DNA of 64,000 nucleotides. Origin: Flabesymbios commensalis. Lineage: Eukaryota > Annelida > Polychaeta > Terebellida > Flabelligeridae. The stretch spans positions 56,406,791 to 56,470,790 of the forward strand of contig OZ024902.1 of the NCBI GenBank assembly GCA_964017125.1, given 5' to 3'. The translations under genes were made by a program, and so were the position numbers. Below are positions 21,430 through 31,729 of the stretch, one piece after another (position 1 is the first letter of the stretch; each line of letters starts with the position of its first letter). The notes under the pieces were generated by a model that saw only the letters and a list, made by a program, of their open reading frames with translations, was not told the DNA's origin and ran no database searches.

Positions 21430-22610
21430 CAAGACCAATGTTCAACTATCAATAAGCCTAGCTTAATGTGCAGTTTTCGTGGTCAAGATATATGTTTCTA
21501 TGGGTATCAGTAGCCATGGAATAACTTATTATTGCGTCATATAATAATTGTTTTATATATTTCATTGCATTCATCTTATTTTAGGCAGTAGCGGGCTCAT
21601 TAGAGTGAGACCTACATGTAAAGCTACAGCCCCACCAAAAGCTGCGCCGCGCTGTACTGCGTGGTAAAATTTAGCATGGCCCCACTAAGAGCAGCACGGC
21701 GCCTAAAAATCCCACTGAGAACAACGCCGAAAAAATCCTGCGTCGTGAAAGATAAACTTCCCCAGCTTACATTTCGCGGCGCAACACATCGCGGCGCAGC
21801 TTACAGTGTAGCCAATTCAATGATAAACATTAGGGCCTACAGTTTTTTTTTAAGGCGCAGCGCGGCGCGGCGGTTGGCGAGGCCGTAGCTTATTAACGTT
21901 ACTTATAACTTACTAGATTATACATTTATTTCGTTTTAACAAGCTCCATAAAAATAAGATTTTCAATGTAGGCTATGTCAGTATGTGAATTGACTGTTCT
22001 CAAATGCTCAATATTGTAGGCTGAATTTAAAAACTATATAACAGTGCTCATATAATTTGAATTGCTTAATTAAAAAAAGCTTGATTTGCATTATTGAAAA
22101 TAATTTTTTAAATTTTGGCCTTGATTGATCATATAATGTGCAGTAATAATAATACTGTAACATGCATTAAGCAATACTGTACCTGGTGAGAGTTAATGAA
22201 AGAGTTTTAGTTTGCATATAATATGTCTGAACATGGGTTGACCAAAGGATTGTCTTGCTGATCTTTATCAAGTCTTCGTAAAGCTTTACCCAGAAGAAGG
22301 GGCGGGTATAGTTCTATTTAATTGACGTTCTCTTGCGTGTGCCTCCCTCTATATGCAGTGTATTACGCAAGTTTTTTTTCAACTTATTTTCTCAGTCTAT
22401 TTCATAGGCTATATTATTGCAATACATGTGGTCTTACCCCCCCCCCCCCCCCCAATGTAAATTAAGATAAGCCCGACCGAAAGTTTTTTTCAAACACAGG
22501 TTCAGTATAGGTAGGCATATGCCACTCAGACACACATCATTCCCCAACTGGGGTATGACGCAGCAATGTAATTTGTGTGATTTTCAAATATCCACAATAT
22601 TATAACGTCT
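21430..22610. other. Upstream flank of the kinase gene
   Basis: No coding exon seen. A GC-rich patch at about 21,620-21,890 has repeated GCGGCGCAGC-type words (GCTGCGCCGCGC, GGCGCAGCGCGGCGCGGCGG) and may belong to a diverged repeat or a CpG-rich promoter. A poly-C run lies at 22,437-22,454. No TATA box in a convincing position was found for the kinase. Confidence 0.35.
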
Positions 22611-22611
<1 letters not shown>

Positions 22612-22679
<68 letters not shown>

Positions 22680-22759
22680 CATTCATTCATTCATTCATTC
22701 ATTCATTCATTCATTCATTCATTCATTCATTCATTCATTCATTCATTCATTCATTCATT
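22612..22759. repeat. Compound (GATT)17(CATT)20 microsatellite
   Basis: A clean GATT tract (22,612-22,679) switches abruptly to a clean CATT tract (22,680-22,759); the two differ by one base per unit. Both tracts are nearly uninterrupted, suggesting recent expansion. Confidence 0.95.
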
Positions 22760-22898
22760 GAATTTGCTGGGAATTGTTCGTCTGATCGATCTTTGTAATG
22801 CATAGGCCTAAGCAGTTAATGTAGGCCTATTCCTAAAAACTCGACGAGGTCTGATATTGTAGGAAACGTGATCTCTTGACCGCAGTCGTTCAACTCAC

Positions 22899-23035
22899 CC
22901 AACTCTGTACGTACGTCGGCACGAAGTTGCTTCAATGATGTGACAGCATCGTATATAAGGTGGCTCAACATTGAGGCGTCCTGTGGCTGGCATCTCGTTT
23001 TGGTTGTGATACGTTTGCAATTCACTGTCACATTC
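22899..23035 (-). CDS. Possible orphan coding exon
   Basis: The minus strand has an acceptor (ATATCTTCCAG) and a strong donor (TTGG|GTGAGT) framing a 137-nt open segment. It encodes VTVNCKRITTKTRCQPQDAS followed by an amphipathic-helix-like MLSHLIYDAVTSLKQLRADV. Composition and splice signals look gene-like, but no domain is recognised and no partner exon could be matched. It lies 1.5 kb upstream of the kinase start on the same strand; the stop just before the kinase ATG argues against simple in-frame extension. It may be a separate gene or a chance frame. Confidence 0.28.
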
Positions 23036-24032
23036 CTGGAAGATATCCTTATTTTATTTTTTTATTTTTAATCAATGAAGTAAACTGATAATTTCTGCTG
23101 AACTAGTAAATGAGTACCACATAGTCTAGGATATTTATTATTCCGGGTGTAGAGAAATTAGCTGTTTCCACATTTTTGCATTCAGTATCGTAACTATATT
23201 CAGACAAAAGTACTACTCCGTAGAAAATTATATTTGTATTGCAATTTAAAGAGGCCTTTGACGATTTGTTAATTTTGAGGGAGATCAGTAATTAATACAA
23301 TCAATCAATACTTTTCATCTAAATTACATATAATTAGCTAATTTTATTCACATTGACTTATCGTAAATTATTAAGCTGGTATAACCCAAATTTGGATACA
23401 ATAAGCTTGCGGGTTTGTCTTTAATATTTGAAAGGGACATAGGCCACCACCTTATTTTGGTCATGGTTGCCAAAAAGTCGAATATTGCCTGATGTATTAA
23501 TAGTTGGTTACAATTATTTATCAATGTTAATATGAATTCAACGATGATTCAATGTTGATGCGCCTAGCAAGGTTTTGTGACAACGATAATTATAGTATCT
23601 CATTCAAGACGGCACTCTCAGTACATGTATACATGTTTATGTGGACGGGACATTTTTTTTAATGTTTACTTTTTATGACGTCACATAACACGAGTTATCT
23701 CGGGCTCCGTCCTGTACCGTCGAAGTAGCTTGTCTGGAATGAGATATGGCTAAAAAAACTAGGTGGTGGGCTAGTCACTTTGATGTTGGGTTAACTTGAT
23801 GCGGTTTTTGTTAGGTACAGTGACGAGCCCATCATATAGCATCATGCATGATTGTTACAATAAAATACATTAAAACACACCACTACATTATTTTCTTTGT
23901 CCGACAACTACATTCTAAGCCGAGAATGGAGAGTTATTGTTGACCAATGTGACCGAGCTGTTTATTATAAGTGATCCTCATTATGGTCGGATGTGTTTTA
24001 ACCCTTTCGAGCCTGAATTTACCATTGTCATA

Positions 24033-24086
24033 TCATCCACTACAAGCCGTGAATTGCTGTCGCAATTCTCGACTCGTAGTGGATGA
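24033..24086. repeat. Short hairpin (ATCCACTAC arms)
   Basis: ATCCACTACAAGCCGTGAAT pairs with the later ATTCTCGACTCGTAGTGGAT with three mismatches in 23 bp and a 4-8 nt loop. Confidence 0.65.
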
Positions 24087-24264
24087 AGATAAATTGAAGT
24101 GGGTGAGAAAATTTAAGAAAATTGCCATGGATTGATCAATCAGTTTCATGGAAATATTCATCATAAAACCTTTCGTTGTAGGAAAATTAAGTCTGTTTAC
24201 AGTGATGTAATATGATGCTTTAATGCATCGTGAGGGCTTAAAGGGTTAAGTCAATTAAATCCCT

Positions 24265-24340
24265 CAGAGCTTCTACACAATCTTAGCTGTGAAAAAGGCC
24301 TCGGCCTTGGCATTTTTCACAGCTAAGAATGTAGAGCTCT
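24265..24340. repeat. Hairpin of the CTTAGCTGTGAAAA family
   Basis: AGAGCTTCTACACAATCTTA and TAAGAATGTAGAGCTCT pair, continuing through GCTGTGAAAAAGGCC/GGC-TTTTTCACAGC. A second hairpin with the same stem core is at 46,593-46,666. Confidence 0.7.
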
Positions 24341-24718
24341 TTGGGCTTTATCTTAGTCTCGCAATATCTTAACGATACATAGGCCTACAAATAGAAAAAT
24401 TAGTAATTTAACACGCAAGTGTAGCATTTTTACCAACCATAAATCAACCTAGGTGGTGTGACAGTCCCCTAAATTGCACATTTTTTTAAATTTTAATTTC
24501 TGTATATTAACCTTTAAGTTTCTATGTCATTTGAGGAATTTGCACTACGTTTGACTAATAATGTTTAATTGGTAATTAAAGAGGCATGCGTATAGGTCTT
24601 TCATTTGGAGTCGGGACTATAATGTTAGTGCAGTGGAATATAATTTGAATGTGTATAGACTATAGAGCTATGTGTAATGATGAATATATCGAATTGGATA
24701 AATAGGACGCGATACGGC

Positions 24719-24803
24719 AACCCAATGCTGGCTTAATGATGAGCTACCGTCTACGACGTTGGTCCAGCAATAAACCAACTCAAGCTCAACGACTCGTGTT
24801 TAC
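24719..24803. mobile_element. Palindromic MITE fragment
   Basis: CCCAATGCTGGCTTAATGAT on the left, a CCGTCTACGACGTTGG centre, and CTCGTGTTTAC at the right end; the left terminal CCCAG-AAACAC is missing. Confidence 0.6.
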
Positions 24804-25349
24804 ATCACTGTAAAGAAAGAAAAGAGTGACTCATATTTTGGGCATCGGTTTGGCTGTAATTAAAATCAATCAAATGCCTATTTGCACGAATCCTAATAGT
24901 GTGAAAATTACTATCGGCTCTATCAATGACGTCATGGGAGATTATATACACGACCCTCCCCCCCCCCCCCCCGTTCTTCAACAAAAACATCCTGTCATCC
25001 TAACGGAATATATTTATTATAAATGTGAGAGATCAGAAATCCCAAACTAACAAATAATTTTGCAAGAACTATTAGCACATTATGTGTTTCTAATCAATGA
25101 TATTAGGAATAAATTTAATATCGCAGCTGCATACATATAGCCGATCTTAGAGGCTATACCGCAGGTACATACCGGTATATATAGCGTGCTCACCCGTCCG
25201 TGACGCTCGTAGCACATTTCTCAGCCGTGTACTGTACTTAGATTATTTATAGCCGTGAGGCGTTGGGGATGATGATCAGAAGAAATCTCGGTATTGGGTG
25301 TATTCGATGATTGTTTAATTCAAATAGTCTTTACTTGGTATCAAAAATA

Positions 25350-25877
25350 ACCCTCTGCCTATTACCATTTGTAGAAAAGGGAAGCTCTTGAAGAAATGTG
25401 TCAGTATCTGAAAGACTGGTGCAGCAAGCTTATTCTACAAGAGCTTTGCAATATCGATGTGTTGAATTATTTGTTTGAGAGAACCATTGCTTTTTTTTCG
25501 TTGAACCCTCAGGTTCTGAGAGGAACTAGAGTTAAAATATGAACTTTTAGGCAACTCTTTGTTTCGGGGTTCTATGAAGAATCAAACATTAGCTTAAAGA
25601 TCCAACATGCTCTAATAAGAACCTTTTAGGACCTTATTTTCATCCTTAGAACTTAAATTGTTCGAAACCAAACTTATGAGTTCTTGAGAGACCCTTTTGC
25701 CCCGAAGGGAACCCTTAGGTTCTGAAAAAAACGCAACAGCTCGATAAAGAACCTCAAATAACCTTATTTTCAGCCTCAGAGCCTCCGTTGTTCTAAATCG
25801 AACCTAAGTGTTCTGGAGAGAATCGTTTTTCTTTTGATGGAACCTTTATGTTCTGAAAAGCCTTTTTTCTAAGAGTG
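25350..25877. repeat. Diverged repeat with GAACC/GGTTC words, ending CTAAGAGTG
   Basis: Variants of AACCTTATTTTCA--CTTAGA, AACCTTTATGTTCTGA and GAACCCT-AGGTTCTGA recur at roughly 90-100 bp. The segment ends TTTTTTCTAAGAGTGTA, a terminus typical of non-autonomous DNA transposons with CACTCTTAGAAA ends. The opposite terminus was not recognised. It abuts dispersed repeat X copy 2. Confidence 0.45.
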
Positions 25878-26087
25878 TAATTCGGCAACCATGATTAAAA
25901 TAATTTTAAACAAACTCTCGTGTTTTCACGTGGAGAGGAACTACGAGATTTTTTTAGCCAATCACGTCATTTATACAGTGGTGACACATGATTGGACGGG
26001 GCATTTGGGGAACTACCAATCAAAGCATATACGGTAGTTGATAATGCTGACGTCACAGAAGTTTAATATGCATGAACCTCCTCCCTG
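25878..26087 (+). repeat. Dispersed repeat X, copy 2 (left part)
   Basis: Similar to 625-849, including AATTCGGCAACCATGATTAA, GTGACACATGATTGGACGGG and ATATGCATGAACCTCC. It ends in AACCTCCTCCCTG, which is repeated at 26,626-26,638 after an insertion. Confidence 0.65.
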
Positions 26088-26625
26088 TAAACCTGGATCC
26101 CAGTAAACACATTGTATGAGATATAGCGTTGCCACATTGCCACAACAAATACCGGCTAACACTGGACATTGGCCCAATGCTGCCACAGAGATGACACACA
26201 ACCTTCAACGTTGGCCCAGCATTTGCCTGGCATTGGATCATTGTCTTGTGTTTTTCTGGAATGATTCTGGTGTACGATTTTATATTTTATACACTTCCCA
26301 GTGGGCACGAAGCACTCGTGTGGCATTGGCGCAATGCTTGTCCAACGTCGATGACGTTGGGCCGGCGTTGTATAAATGTTGTACAGGTGTTTTGTATTTA
26401 CTGGGTCTACAACAACAGTATATGAGGTCACGATAACATTAATATGATACCACTAAATTACATGCACTTGTTTTATGACACTTTCTAGCTCTGCCAACGA
26501 GATTTACACCTATGCCTCATTGTATTCACACCATGACTCCGCAAGCATCGCTCACTTTTTTTCCGAACGAAGCCATGTATTACAATATTGTATTGCTTCA
26601 ATTGGCAATACAATATGTTTAAACT
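26088..26625. mobile_element. 538-bp insertion flanked by 13-bp direct repeats
   Basis: AACCTCCTCCCTG occurs at 26,075-26,087 and again at 26,626-26,638, exactly where copy 2 of dispersed repeat X is interrupted; the left and right parts of the repeat rejoin if one copy is removed. A 13-bp duplication fits target-primed insertion. The inserted segment includes two palindromic MITE units at 26,099-26,252 and 26,298-26,405 plus about 220 bp of unassigned sequence. Confidence 0.6.
26099..26405. mobile_element. Two adjacent palindromic MITE units
   Basis: Unit 1 runs from CCAGTAAACACATTG to CTTGTGTTTTTCTGG (about 26,252). Unit 2 runs from CCCAGTGGGCACGAAGCACT (26,298) to TTTTGTATTTACTGGG (26,405) with a GTCGATGACGTTGG centre. 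Both fold on themselves. Confidence 0.65.
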
Positions 26626-26638
26626 AACCTCCTCCCTG

Positions 26639-26905
26639 AGCGTAATTTACCAGAGTCCTCAGATGGCCCAATATATCTTAATATTGGGCCAACGATGCCA
26701 ACATTTGAAAAACATCGAGCCAGTCAACACCGTTGTACCACAGTGTACTGCTTGTATCAGGAAAGAGCCACCGAATTATGATATCATCATATGCACTCAA
26801 TTATCATTGTACTCCGGACTCTAACCAATCAGACGCGTCATTCAGTCATGTGACCTACTGAAGAAATGGGGCGTGGGCGTGGTTTGGAGTACAAAAGAAT
26901 ACCGG
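26639..26905 (+). repeat. Dispersed repeat X, copy 2 (right part)
   Basis: Matches 1,495-1,745, ending with GGCGTGGTTTGGAGTACAAA and AAGAATACCGG. Confidence 0.65.
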
Positions 26906-27190
26906 GCCCATTATGGGTAGCATGTGAAAGGTGAAATGAGGACGTTTATGATAAGTATGATAAAACTAAGCAACATAGCTCACTGTTAATAGAATAGACA
27001 CGACTTTGTGAAAAGGTACAGAAATTACACCAAGTATTTATTAATGTTTTGATTCAAAAATAATAGTTTGTTTTATTAGTCACTGATCATCGTGTTCACA
27101 TCATTTTAGGACGTGATGAACACCTCGTCGTCATTGGTCACATTGTTCCATAAACAGGAAATATCATGCATAGTAATAATTATGTCATGA

Positions 27191-27284
27191 CCCAACAAAC
27201 ACGAGACGCTGAGCCAATACAGCATGTTGGCCCATTGTCTAGGGCACAGCCCCAACATTACCACAACATTTCGTGTTTGCTGGG
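27191..27284. mobile_element. Palindromic MITE
   Basis: CCCAACAAACACGAGACGCT at the left end and TTTCGTGTTTGCTGGG at the right; AGCATGTTGGCCCATTG marks the centre. Confidence 0.7.
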
Positions 27285-28100
27285 CGATCACCTTGTAAAA
27301 GTCTTGTAGACATATATTTATTATTTTAAATAATAATTTATTGTACATTTTCACTTAATTTTAACTAGGCCCCTAAATAGTAATTATTCCTTTATATAAA
27401 CATATTGCCCCTGTCGTAATCTCGGCTACACGTAGCCCAGACGCCTTCTCAGCTACACGTAGCCGAAAACGTATACTAGTAGCTCATATACCTTACGCGT
27501 AGCCGAGATGTCGTGACTTACGTGTAAACTATTATTATTTTTGAAGACATGGTTCCGGGAGGGGGGGGGGGGTGTTCATAGAAAATAATTTTGATAAATT
27601 AATATTAATCATGAACATCATTCTAAAGCTCTATCAGTTCAGGGAACATGTCTACCACTTTACACAGTGGCAGACACGTCACTTTAATCACCAGAAGCGA
27701 TTTATTGGTTCCCGAATGTATTTTCATTGTGCTACATATCAAACTCTTATTAGTTTATATCATTATATGCATTTGAAAAAAGTCACCATTATGTAGTTTT
27801 GTTAAATATCAATTCCACTATAAATATAACAACAGGCAAAAAGCACAAATTAACACGCACCTATATTCCTAATTATCTTCTATTTCAAATTATTAGCTTG
27901 TGCAAGAATTCCTATCGGATATTTCACGTTTAGTACGAAGTGCACAGTTTAGATTCACATGCTTCTAAGATGTGGAGTTATTTATATGTGAGGTATTTAT
28001 TTTCTATTCATCGCTTGGACCAAGCGCGTTCTATTTGGACGTCGTTACTTGACCATTCATTGAGTGGAGTGGTCAAACGGCACAGATAGAGCAACCACAA
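27285..28100. other. Non-coding stretch
   Basis: No gene seen. An inverted arrangement of CTCGGCTACACGTAGCC (27,421-27,437) with CTACGCGTAAGG/CTACGCGTAGCCGAG-type words up to 27,510 can form a GC-rich hairpin; a poly-G tract lies at 27,560-27,573. Confidence 0.35.
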
Positions 28101-28106
28101 AACAAG

Positions 28107-28312
28107 CAATCACAAGATGCTCACCCAATGTTTCATTAAGCCTGGTCCAGCGTCATAGGGGGCCAACATTAAACCACAATCTTTTCAACGTCTTGTGTTT
28201 GCTGGTAGCAAACACAAATAATTTGTATAACATTCATACAATGTTGGCCAACGCCGAAGACGTTTGGTCGACGTTGTATAATTGTTATACAAATGTTTTG
28301 TTTTGTGCTGGG
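28107..28312. mobile_element. Two head-to-tail palindromic MITEs
   Basis: The first ends CGTCTTGTGTTTGCTGG at 28,205. The second starts at that point with TGGTAGCAAACACAAATAA and ends TTTTGTTTTGTGCTGGG at 28,312, with ACAATGTTGGCCAACGCC near its centre and TTTGTATAACATT/ATTGTTATACAAA arms. The shared junction suggests one inserted into the terminus of the other. Confidence 0.65.
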
Positions 28313-29218
28313 AAGGTTTTCCGTAAACTGTTAATTCAGCAGAGCAAGCACACAAACAACAGGCATTTGTGCAATAAATGCAAATGCATTATCATGACTT
28401 ATAATGCGCCTAACTATACCTTAAAACAACTGAACGATGTTTATGATCTTAAATTCCTTTATAATTTTTATATTAAAACCAATGTAGATATTGATACCGT
28501 TTTGTTTAAGATAAATGTATAGTATACACGTTGGCTGTTGGCCAAACGAAACACTACACTTATCGAATTAAAAAATGAGTACCATTTTTCAAAAAAATAA
28601 CCATTGTAAGCCAACAGTTTGCGTGATTTTGCACACCCATCAAACAGAAGATAGAAGATTACTAAGCTATATAAATGGCCTGGAAGGAATAAACAGAATG
28701 CCTTAAAACTTGACATGCAACTAAAAATTCATTTATTCAGTCATTCAGTCATTCATTCATTCATTCATTCATTTATAATATGCACTTTGATTTCTATTTC
28801 TTTTGTATGCAGTTGCCTCGTTCTATATAGGCATGTCTACATGTCATACCTTAATATGTGAATACATAACATGAATTAATTTGTGCGTTTTAAACTAGAT
28901 GATAATATCGATCAAATTTCGCCAGATCAATCATGTGCTGTAACTATTCTCTGATATCTTGTGAACTACACCAGGAAAGAAATTGTTTTTGATATGTTCG
29001 AAAAGCTGTTTCAATCGACAGACCAAAATGTGTGGTGGGTGTTGAACATATATTTTTATTGGACTATAAATGTTCACTCGCTGCAGCTGTAAATGAACAT
29101 GATGTGTTGTAGTCATCATACATAAGCATGATTTTCTCTAGTTTAAAAAGTGTAACTTTAATTTCAAAAGCCCCACGAAAAACCCTTATTTGTAAAATTA
29201 GATATCGTATGTACTCCT
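28313..29218. other. Non-coding stretch with a (CATT)n run
   Basis: No coding exon supported. A short CATT microsatellite lies at about 28,738-28,772. Confidence 0.35.
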
Positions 29219-29278
29219 TGGATATGCAAGGGTGTATCTGCCACTTCACAAAGTTGCAGATACACCCTTTCATATCCA
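29219..29278. ncRNA. 60-nt hairpin, pre-miRNA-like (candidate)
   Basis: TGGATATGCAAGGGTGTATC and GATACACCCTTTCATATCCA pair, continuing through TGCCACTT/AAGTTGCA around a loop of a few bases, giving arms of about 27-29 bp with two or three mismatches. The length and near-perfect stem fit a microRNA precursor, but palindromic transposon debris is common in this window and could give the same signal. It sits 270 bp upstream of the STEAP-like promoter. Confidence 0.3.
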
Positions 29279-29551
29279 CGTTATATAACATATAAGCATA
29301 TGTGCGTTTTGTGTAACTACATACTAAGACATAACTAAACTAGCCGTATACCGTGACCAATGATGCGTGGCGTACACTGCACTCTTCTGTATGCTTAGCT
29401 CAACTATATTTAGCTTTTCTTGATAACCGTGCGTAGCCGTAGTTGGTGGTAAATAGAGCTCCACGTATTAGGGTGTGATTCCCAGCAATTTGGTTAAAAT
29501 GGGGTTTACTTGGCATTTCATATTTGAATCACTGCAGTCTATCATGTGGTG

Positions 29552-29559
29552 TATAAAAG
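29552..29559 (+). promoter_or_regulatory. TATA box of the STEAP-like gene
   Basis: TATAAAAG lies about 30 bp before a plausible initiation region (29,580-29,590, with TCAGTA). A first non-coding exon would run to CAG|GTAATT at 29,712. The intron then ends in TTTTATTTTTTACAG at 29,841. Confidence 0.55.
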
Positions 29560-29859
29560 AGGCTCTCTTGGAGGTGCAGGTCTATCAGTATCAGGCAAGC
29601 TGTGGCACAACAACACTCTCTTGAAGAACACTTGCATTTTTTTACAAAGTAATTTATAGATTTGCAAGCCTAAGTCCAAACAGGCGACTAGTATCATTGA
29701 ATAGTAATTCAGGTAATTATTGAAAAAATATATTATGATTATTTTTGCAGGAATTGTAGTAATTTGTCTACACCATTTTAAATTTTATTGTTTCATACTG
29801 GTCTGATAACTCGTGTATATATTCTCTTTTATTTTTTACAGAAAAGCAACACCATCATT

Positions 29860-31374
29860 ATGAGTTTTGCCATGGATCACAAGGTTTCCATTATCGGTAC
29901 AGGAGATTTTGGGAGAGCTCTGGGCAAGATCCTACTACGGAGTAAATATGAAGTTATCTATGGAAGTAGAAAACCAGACAGGATGAACTTGAGCAAGATA
30001 GATAAAGATCTAGAAGAAGCCAAAGTTGTGAGCATTCCAGAATGTATAAGAGAATCTGATGTAATCATACTTTGTATTAGTCACTCTGCTCACCACCAGC
30101 TGGCTCCACTTTCTGGTGCACTCAGTGGAAAAATTCTGGTGGATGTCAGTAATTATAGGAAATCAAGTCAAAAACCACGAGATTTGTCTATCGGTGAATC
30201 TCTTCAACGACTTTTCCCAGAGGCTAACGTGGTGAAAGCTTTTAACACGTTGTCTGCCTACAGACTGGAGAGTGATCAAGGAGGAGAACGCCGCCTGGTG
30301 CAGATCTGCGGCGATTCGTCCACAGCCAGAGATAAAGTAAAACAGCTGGTGATTAATTTGAACTTGGAACCCGTGGATTGTGGAGGAATCGTCTTTGCCA
30401 GACAGTTGGAGGCTCAGCCACATGAGTTGTTCAAAGGCTAGGGAGGTGCTACCATTGTCACTCTATTATTGACTGTTGTTTGGCTTGGTTATGGCATGCT
30501 GCGCTACCATTACCTAAAAGATCATCCTTACACGTGGGATAGACTTCCCACTAATGTCATCAACAAATGGCTGGGGTGTCTCTCGCTAAGTCTTCTGGCT
30601 TTGGTGTTTCTACCAGGATGTCTAGCTGGCTTTACACAGCTGATCCACCGTACCAAATACCACCGCTTCCCTGCATGGCTAGATACCTGGATGCGCATGC
30701 GTAAACAGCTAGGTCTTTATGCATTACTCTCTGGAGCGGTGCATTCTGGACTTTCTTTGACCATCTTAACACCTGCTTATTTCTCCAGCTGGTTTCACTC
30801 CCCAGTAAAGACCGCAGATGTGATCAACGGAACCGTAGTCATCAACACAGCAGCATTGCGTATGAACTGGAGCGGGGAAACAGCTACAGTACTTGGGTTT
30901 TTCGCCATAGCCACAATGACTTTGCTGGGACTTGCTTCTCTCCCGTCAGTTGGAGCCTCATTGAACTGGCGTGAGTGGAGATTCATACAATCTTACATGG
31001 GTTGGTTGACTTTGGCGTTAGCTTTGTCTCACCTTCTTGTTCAGGGTCTAGCTCACTCGTGGGTGGGTGGAGCCCCGTTCACTAAGGTAGTACAGAAGCT
31101 ATCGTTCCTCAGTATGTTACTCCCTTCTTTTGTCATTCTCCTTAAGTTGATTCTCTGCATTCCATGTGTGGACTATTGTCTAACCAGAATCCGTCATGGT
31201 TATGACAGAGACGCAGACTGTAATACTTACGTATTAGACATGGAGCAAGAAAATGAGAATCAGAGCAGAACAGAAATGATTATCCGTAACGAAAAATCTG
31301 ATGGCAGAAAAGCCGGTCACATTAATGCTACTTTTGATGTTATAGAAGTTCATAGAAATAGTAAGTCAATGTAA
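29860..31374 (+). CDS. STEAP-like: STEAP-like metalloreductase with an in-frame TAG at the domain junction
   Basis: STEAP proteins pass electrons from NADPH through FAD and one heme to reduce Fe3+ or Cu2+ at membranes. Residues 1-193 form the FNO-like oxidoreductase (nucleotide loop GTGDFGRALG, 13-22; YGSRKP). Residues 195-504 form the six-pass heme domain, with both heme-ligand histidines (H295 in GAVHSGLSL, H391 in LALSHLLVQG), RFPAWLDTWMRMRKQLGL and SLNWREWRFIQSYMGW. The two halves share one frame; the only break is TAG at 30,439-30,441 (codon 194). It falls where the family has a conserved Trp (LF-LWRGP; TGG to TAG here). The total length of 504 codons suits the family. The coding region has no introns; a 5'UTR intron precedes it. 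It may be a null allele, a sequence error, or a recoded gene. ATG at 29,872 (GCCATGG) is a second possible start. Confidence 0.85.
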
Positions 31375-31552
31375 AATTGTCGATAGTACGTTATTATTGT
31401 TATGCGTTTGTCATTAAACAGTAATGTTATTATTTTATGTTATATGAACATTGAAAGACATATCAATACAAAATGTGCAAGTCGATATATTGATGTATTA
31501 TATAAGTTTTATACAAAAAATGCATATCTGTATATCAAAATTAGATCGTTAT

Positions 31553-31558
31553 AATAAA
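31553..31558 (+). terminator. Candidate poly(A) signal of the STEAP-like gene
   Basis: AATAAA lies 180 nt after the stop codon, in AT-rich 3' flank. It would be used if the downstream alternative exon is skipped. Confidence 0.4.
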
Positions 31559-31628
31559 TATATATATATAAATGAGGATATTAATATATCTATATGTTAT
31601 GTCATTTTTGTATAATTCACGTCTGTAG

Positions 31629-31729
31629 GCCAGTGGCAAGCTTCACTCGACGCCAGTAAATTTCGACAGGAGCTCATGAGAGAATCACTGGCATCGAGTG
31701 AGTTCAATCAAGCAAAGTATCTTTTTTGA
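31629..31729 (+). CDS. Possible alternative last exon of the STEAP-like gene
   Basis: Shortly before its stop the STEAP frame crosses AATA|GTAAGT (donor at 31,361), and an acceptor, TTCACGTCTGTAG, precedes 31,629. Splicing there keeps the frame and replaces the last four codons with about 33 residues (QWQASLDASKFRQELMRESL, ending KYLF, stop at 31,727-31,729). The segment has no stop in that frame and a coding-like composition. The exon also contains a 15-bp inverted repeat (TCACTCGACGCCAGT with ACTGGCATCGAGTGA). A 5' splice site this close to a stop could be chance; transcript data would decide. Confidence 0.35.

Larger units (their letters stand above)
23040..24718. other. Non-coding stretch with two hairpins
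   Basis: No gene is supported. The two strong inverted repeats at 24,033-24,086 and 24,265-24,340 are listed separately; the rest is AT-rich and unassigned. Confidence 0.35.

Noticed and set aside
30163-30423. Minus-strand frame of 86 codons
   Set aside because: Antisense shadow of the STEAP-like coding region.
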